DNA from: Bdellovibrionales bacterium Ga0074137 | GTDB lineage: Bacteria > Bdellovibrionota > Bdellovibrionia > Bdellovibrionales > JAMPXM01 | Assembly: GCA_001464715.1 (NCBI GenBank) | Contig: LNDT01000005.1 | Span: forward strand, 1-64,000 | Direction: 5' to 3' | DNA length: 64,000 bases | Shown here: positions 59,691 through 64,000 of the stretch, one piece after another | How the letters are laid out: each line of letters begins with the position of its first letter | How positions within the stretch are numbered: the first letter of the stretch is position 1 | Translations under genes and position numbers: made by a program | The notes under the pieces: model-generated | Database searches by the model: none | What the model was told of the DNA's origin: nothing | The model's input: only the letters and a program-made list of their open reading frames with translations

Positions 59691-59716
59691 AGCGCGCCTG
59701 CGGCACAAGCTACCAC

Positions 59717-60796
59717 TTACATTCCTTCGACGACGTACTCTTCACCGGCGGCAAGGCCAGGTTCCTTTGTCACGATATCAAGGATCCAGCTCGCGGTAGT
59801 GACAGGCGCCTCGTCCGGAAGTGCATGAGAGACGCCGGTGACTTCTGCAAAACTACGTTTCTGTTCTACCGGAGTGAGCGACCACGCCAATCGCTGATCT
59901 GCCAAAAGATTCGGCTCGTCATTTTGAGCGACAACCATGTGAAGATTCTTGATGCCGGCCACTTCATTTTTTAAGTCGTAGTTTCTTGTCGCTCGAACCA
60001 ATTGAAAAACTGACTTTTTATAGAGTGCAGGCTCAATATCTTCCGGCACTGCAGTGACTCGCTGATTTAAATACGACTCAAAAAAGTAGTTGTAGAAAGA
60101 GTCGTACCAAAAATCTGTCGATGAGCAGAGCCAAGGCGAAAGCCAGCCGTAAAACCGGCAAGGAGCATCCTCCCAAAAACGCACGCTATCTAGCATCGAT
60201 CGAAGAGGCGCGCTGGCGGGATTGTAATTGTCTAAGGGAACGACAAGGGGAGAGAGTAAAACAACGCGCTCGACTCTCTTGGGATATGTCTTAGCAAATT
60301 CGGTGGCGACGGCACCGCTATAAGACAGACCAACCACGGTAACTGCTCGTTTGATTCGGTGGTGATCCAAAACGGCTCTCACGTCGTCACTCAAAACAGA
60401 AAGTTCAAGTCCTCTCATATGAAAGGACGGCTTTTCACCATCTTCTAGAAGGCGTAAACTTTCAGGTTGAGCAGAAAAGCTCATTCGTACAATCGTCAGA
60501 GCCTGACTCGCAAGCTCCTCGGCCACGGGATTCCATCGTTCGATGTCGTAGATGAGTCCATTGAGCAGAACTACAACTGGGGCTTTTGCAGGGCCGCGAG
60601 AGATTTCGGTGTAAATGCGCCGGTCAAATGTCCCATCCGCTTTTTTTACTTCGACCGAACTCGCCTTGAAACCTGTCGCACTGGCCACCGCGTTGGACGT
60701 GAAGCCTAAAATGCTTACCGCAACGCTCACCACAAGACTCACAGCGAGACTCGAAACGAAAGTATTTAGAAACCTAACTGCGTGCTTTTTCGTCAT
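59717..60796 (-). CDS. Secreted alpha/beta hydrolase
   Basis: A 359-residue protein with an N-terminal signal (residues about 1-40, ending AVASA) and an alpha/beta hydrolase fold. The strand PVVVLLNGLIYDIERWNPVA precedes the nucleophile elbow VVGLSYSGAVATEFAK (Ser). The acid is probably Asp in VAQNDEPNLLADQRL, and His is in EVTGVSHALPDEAP. The substrate is unknown; an extracytoplasmic esterase or lipase-like activity is likely. Its leader contains a hairpin (60803-60839) that includes the ribosome binding site. Confidence 0.85.
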   Translation of the reverse strand: MTKKHAVRFLNTFVSSLAVSLVVSVAVSILGFTSNAVASATGFKASSVEVKKADGTFDRRIYTEISRGPAKAPVVVLLNGLIYDIERWNPVAEELASQALTIVRMSFSAQPESLRLLEDGEKPSFHMRGLELSVLSDDVRAVLDHHRIKRAVTVVGLSYSGAVATEFAKTYPKRVERVVLLSPLVVPLDNYNPASAPLRSMLDSVRFWEDAPCRFYGWLSPWLCSSTDFWYDSFYNYFFESYLNQRVTAVPEDIEPALYKKSVFQLVRATRNYDLKNEVAGIKNLHMVVAQNDEPNLLADQRLAWSLTPVEQKRSFAEVTGVSHALPDEAPVTTASWILDIVTKEPGLAAGEEYVVEGM

Positions 60797-60802
60797 GATT
60801 CA

Positions 60803-60839
60803 CCCCTCGATGTAAGTACTTCGTACTTCGATCGAGGGG
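60803..60839 (-). promoter_or_regulatory. Leader hairpin burying the ribosome binding site
   Basis: Arms CCCCTCGAT and ATCGAGGGG (9 bp) enclose a second stem AGTAC-TTC-GTACT separated by a 3x3 internal loop. On the minus-strand mRNA the 3' arm ends in GAGGGG, six bases before the AUG of the alpha/beta hydrolase. That is the ribosome binding site, which would be base-paired when the hairpin is folded. Confidence 0.75.
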
Positions 60840-60912
60840 ATTGCAAACACTTCGATGTTTTAAGGTGTTTTTGCTCTGGCTAGATCCGGCTTTAGAGTTC
60901 GGGCTCTATTCG

Positions 60913-62400
60913 TTAGCTCTTGTGACGCTGTAGTTTCGTTAAAAGACTTCGTGTCTCAGCCTCAGTGAGGCCAGCGCGGGCCGAGCGAAGGTCGGCGACA
61001 TAATCAGGCTTTCTCATTCCGACAAGAACAGAATGAATTTGTGGAAGCCCCGTATAGACCGAAAGTGCTTTCGCCGAGAGCGATGTGTCCGTCTTAAGTT
61101 TTGGTTCAAGCGTTTCCAAGTTTTCAATCAAAAGAAGCGCGCGAGAATTGGCAAGGCATTCAAGATCGGACGTCACGAGATCGAGAAATTTTGCGATCGC
61201 CGTTTCGTATTGAACACGCCATCCTTGCGCCTCCATCGGAACGCGGCCCAAAGCTTGTCGAATAGAGGGATAAATTTTGGTCAGCGCAAAATCTCGCCAC
61301 GACAAAACATCGCTCAGTTCGGCTAAGGGTTCCCGAAGTTCATGTGCCCACCGCACGCCCTGGGGAGGATCCTTCGGGCGAAACGGATGTTCACGCTCAA
61401 GTTCGATAGCGCGCCCCAGAGCCGCATGCAGTTCACCCTTAATAAATACCGGATCGTGGTTACGAAACGGAGCCAGTCGAACGACGCGACTTTCGCGAAG
61501 CGCGTTCAGCGGACGATTTGTGAGCACACCAAGTTCAAGTTTTTTAGCGACGTCCAAGAGGATTTCGCCTTCTTGCTGCGGGTACAGTGCAGGATTTGGT
61601 TCGAAAAGATTGAACGGAAACTGAACGACTGAAAAATGGTGATCTTCAGAACCCGCGGCTTCCTTCGCGAGATCCACAAGTTTTTTAAGTGGCACGTGAG
61701 TCGATTGATTTTCAGGCTCGGGAAATCCGTTGGATGAGACGCCGTAGTGTTTAATGCGGCCGCTTGCGACTTCACCTTCGAGATGTTTGAACGCGTTCAA
61801 TAGGCGCTTTAAAAATAGCTTTCGATCTTCAATGTTTTTCCGTGAGGCTTTAAAAAATACTTCTGGGTTGTGAATGAGAAGTACGTCGATCGTATCGACT
61901 TTCAGGCGTTCCAAAGATTGCGTGATCGAGTGAGCCAAAAAAGCAGGCGAGATGCAGTGCCATGTTTCGTTTGGCATTTCGATAACGTCATTCCAAAGTT
62001 CCCCACGGGCCTTCATTCGTTTGGCCTCGGCCAAAGCGGCGCCTTGAATGAAGCCGGCTTTGGTGATGATAACAATCTCATCCCGTTTGGCGAGTCCGTC
62101 GTTGATCATGTCCAAAAGTACCGAGCCGATGATTCGTTCGCTGGAACCATCGGTGTAGTTGAAGCTTGTATCGATGAGATTTATTCCCGATTGAATAGCG
62201 GCTTTCAGCGCTAAGCGGTGGTCAGGATCATGTTCGTGAATTCTGTAGCCGCCAAATCCCACGCGTGAAACCATGAGTCCCGTTCTGCCCAGGCGCGACG
62301 GCGGAAGTGAAAAAGTCGTATCAGCGGGCGCTGATTTTAGTTTTTCAAAAAAACGTTTGGTTCCGGCGACGGTGGCTGAGGACTGCGAAGGTTGCGACAT
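60913..62400 (-). CDS. Aldo/keto reductase family protein, long form
   Basis: A 495-residue protein with the AKR barrel and tetrad. SRLGRTGLMVSRVGFGGYRI opens the barrel. Asp and Tyr are in GINLIDTSFNYTDGSSERII, Lys in IVIITKAG and His in VDVLLIHNPEVFF-like sequence. Near the end GLPQIHSVLVGMRKPDYVAD is the NADP-binding block. The usual AKR is about 330 residues; the extra 150 residues lie between the barrel's middle and the NADP site (about 290-440) as a helical insertion. A GGAGG lies upstream of the ATG, with about 13 bases between. Confidence 0.88.
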   Translation of the reverse strand: MSQPSQSSATVAGTKRFFEKLKSAPADTTFSLPPSRLGRTGLMVSRVGFGGYRIHEHDPDHRLALKAAIQSGINLIDTSFNYTDGSSERIIGSVLLDMINDGLAKRDEIVIITKAGFIQGAALAEAKRMKARGELWNDVIEMPNETWHCISPAFLAHSITQSLERLKVDTIDVLLIHNPEVFFKASRKNIEDRKLFLKRLLNAFKHLEGEVASGRIKHYGVSSNGFPEPENQSTHVPLKKLVDLAKEAAGSEDHHFSVVQFPFNLFEPNPALYPQQEGEILLDVAKKLELGVLTNRPLNALRESRVVRLAPFRNHDPVFIKGELHAALGRAIELEREHPFRPKDPPQGVRWAHELREPLAELSDVLSWRDFALTKIYPSIRQALGRVPMEAQGWRVQYETAIAKFLDLVTSDLECLANSRALLLIENLETLEPKLKTDTSLSAKALSVYTGLPQIHSVLVGMRKPDYVADLRSARAGLTEAETRSLLTKLQRHKS

Positions 62401-62490
62401 CGTTTCTTATTTTCCTCCGAGCTCGGCTCAATGTCCACCTTAGGGGGGAAACCTTTAAGAAGCTGGTCCTGAGGGCCGCTCAAAGTAATT

Positions 62491-64000
62491 TCATAAACCT
62501 AGGCTTTCGCGATTTCGTGCGAGTTCATCAACGACACTCGGGTCAGCAAGAGTTGAAATGTCTCCGAGATCAAGGTCTTGCTTTTTCGAAGTGAAAGACT
62601 CGTCGCGTTTTTCGCCGGCCGCTGCCTCGGCAATTTTTCTAAGAATCCGTCTCATAATTTTTCCCGATCGCGTCTTGGGGAGGCTCGGCGCCCATTGGAT
62701 TGCGTCCGGTGTTGCAATCGCAGAAATCTCGCTTCGCACCTTCTGGATGAGGTCATTCTTTAAAGCATCGGTTCCAGAAACTCCCGATTTCAAAGTCACG
62801 TAACAGTAAATTCCGGTGCCCTTGAGGTCATGAGGAAATCCAACGACCGCCGCTTCAGCGACACTCTTGTGTGCGACAAGAGCGCTTTCAATTTCGGCCG
62901 TTCCCAAACGGTGGCCGGAAACATTTAAGACATCGTCAACACGACCTGTAATCCAAAAATCTCCGTCGGCATCGCGCCTTGCTCCATCCCCAGTAAAGTA
63001 GGTGCCAGGATAAGTCGAAAAATAAGTCTCTTCAAACCTCGCGTGATCACCGAAGACAGTCCGCATTTGTCCTGGCCAAGAGTCTGTGATGACAAGATTT
63101 CCCTCGGTGGCACCATGAGCTACTACGCCTTGGTGATCCATGAGTTGAACTTTTATTCCCGGAAGAGGCTTCAAGGCGGATCCAGGTTTAAGATTCGAAA
63201 CGCCGGGAATCGGCGAAATTAGAATTCCGCCCGTTTCTGTTTGCCACCAAGTGTCCACAATCGGACAGCGTCCATCGCCAACGACCTTGTGATACCAGTT
63301 CCACGCTTCCGGATTGATGGGCTCACCAACACTGCCAAGAAGTCTCAGTGATTTGCGCGACGTCTTTTTAACGTGCGCTTCGCCCTCGCGCATGAGTGCG
63401 CGAATCGCCGTTGGGGCCGTGTAGAATACTGTGACCTTATACTTATCAATGACGTTCCAAAATCTTGAAACATCTGGAAAATTTGGAACCCCTTCGAACA
63501 TGACGGTGGTCGCGCCGTTGGCCAGTGGACCATAGATCAAATAGCTATGTCCCGTGATCCATCCGACGTCGGCTGTACACCAGTAGACATCGTCTTCTTT
63601 GAGACCAAAAACCAGCTCATGTGTGAAAGCGGCCCAAGTTAGGTATCCGCCGGTGGTGTGAAGAACGCCCTTTGGTTTTCCAGTCGATCCTGAGGTGTAC
63701 AAAAAGAAGAGTGGGTCCTCTGAGTCCATTTCCACGGGAAGTGAATCGGCGCTCATCGTCTTTGAAACTTCGTCGTAGAAAAGATCACGGCCCGAGGTCA
63801 TCGGAACGGTGTTATGAGTTCGGCGCACGACCAAAGTATGTTTGACGGGTGTGGAGTCCGTTTGCGCGGCCAAAAGTTTCAGAGCTTCATCGACATTTTT
63901 TTTGAGAGGAATTATTTTTCCGCCACGAAGGCCTTCGTCAGCTGTGATGATGATGTCGCTTTTTGCGTCAAACATTCGGTCAGCAATCGATTGGGGACTA
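62491..64000 (-). CDS. acs: Acetyl-CoA synthetase (partial, 5' end outside window)
   Basis: The C-terminal part (about 500 residues) of AMP-forming acetyl-CoA ligase, cut by the window edge at its 5' end. It has the AMP-binding P-loop [40 protein letters not shown], the WWQTETGG motif, [20 protein letters not shown] and [20 protein letters not shown]. The acetylatable Lys motif [17 protein letters not shown] is present. It activates acetate for the TCA cycle and lipid or PHA synthesis. The gene normally encodes about 650 residues. It lies 90 bases upstream of the aldo/keto reductase gene's start, on the same strand. Confidence 0.96.
   Translation of the reverse strand, partial: SPQSIADRMFDAKSDIIITADEGLRGGKIIPLKKNVDEALKLLAAQTDSTPVKHTLVVRRTHNTVPMTSGRDLFYDEVSKTMSADSLPVEMDSEDPLFFLYTSGSTGKPKGVLHTTGGYLTWAAFTHELVFGLKEDDVYWCTADVGWITGHSYLIYGPLANGATTVMFEGVPNFPDVSRFWNVIDKYKVTVFYTAPTAIRALMREGEAHVKKTSRKSLRLLGSVGEPINPEAWNWYHKVVGDGRCPIVDTWWQTETGGILISPIPGVSNLKPGSALKPLPGIKVQLMDHQGVVAHGATEGNLVITDSWPGQMRTVFGDHARFEETYFSTYPGTYFTGDGARRDADGDFWITGRVDDVLNVSGHRLGTAEIESALVAHKSVAEAAVVGFPHDLKGTGIYCYVTLKSGVSGTDALKNDLIQKVRSEISAIATPDAIQWAPSLPKTRSGKIMRRILRKIAEAAAGEKRDESFTSKKQDLDLGDISTLADPSVVDELARNRESLGL

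Noticed and set aside
1-64000. tRNA, rRNA, prophage or transposase genes
   Set aside because: No cloverleaf with a TTCGA arm outside coding regions, no rRNA-like stretch, and no integrase or transposase motif was seen on either strand.

Overview
The window looks like chromosome from a Gram-negative bacterium of the Bdellovibrionota (Bdellovibrio-like) or a related former deltaproteobacterial lineage. This is an inference from roughly 50% GC, the very high number of secreted proteins, lipoproteins and outer-membrane barrels, frequent TTG/GTG starts, and the mix of core genes (class Ia nrdAB, sucAB-lpd, clpP, uppP, lgt, kup, acs). I see no rRNA, tRNA, CRISPR array, prophage or transposase.

Layout. 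1-8.4 kb: small secreted and hypothetical proteins, a DUF2256/DUF3253 + DUF2805 pair, a DTW-domain tRNA-modification enzyme and three tandem paralogous lipoproteins. 8.4-14.8 kb (minus strand): a lectin/FGE-like lipoprotein, then an ompA-type barrel, pspC-like, D-2-hydroxyacid dehydrogenase and beta-CASP nuclease operon, then a lipoprotein. 14.8-20 kb: an envelope-stress block of DUF1328, a small secreted protein, a barrel and an OmpA/DUF4398 lipoprotein, next to a sigma54-type response regulator and a CsbD/DUF883 operon. Three sites in this block match the sigma54 -24/-12 promoter, two of them strongly. 20-29 kb: clpP, an ExoD-like protein, a TolC-centred outer-membrane operon, a DCC protein and uppP. 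29-34 kb: class-IV aminotransferase, TetR regulator, PPK2 and lgt. 34-40 kb: the 2-oxoglutarate dehydrogenase operon sucA-sucB-lpd. 40-46 kb: secreted proteins, a Tat-exported HiPIP, a lipoprotein serine protease, MarC and HNH proteins. 46-50 kb: kup, rhomboid protease and exonuclease III, coupled by TTGA overlaps. 50-56 kb: small membrane proteins and nrdAB with an elaborate leader. 56-59.7 kb: an orphan DUF4123 (type VI adaptor-like) gene overlapping a class-III-like PHA synthase gene, a small partner ORF, a phasin and an HD-GYP protein. 59.7-64 kb: alpha/beta hydrolase, aldo/keto reductase and the 3' part of acs.

The strongest candidates for something undescribed are: (1) a three-copy, about 130-bp structured palindromic element (5311-5442 reversed, 30245-30374, 32936-33065). 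Its 26-bp terminal stem carries compensatory base changes between copies and it encloses several hairpins whose loops vary. (2) A compact local sigma54 regulon around an activator whose receiver domain has lost two of the conserved switch residues. (3) An inverted repeat that would bury the ribosome binding site of the alpha/beta hydrolase at 60796. (4) Four phased TTGCGT boxes plus a hairpin in the nrdA leader, and an nrdAB terminator lying inside the neighbouring convergent gene.

All family names come from reading motifs by eye; no database search was run. Coordinates of starts were adjusted where a ribosome binding site or signal peptide argued for it.
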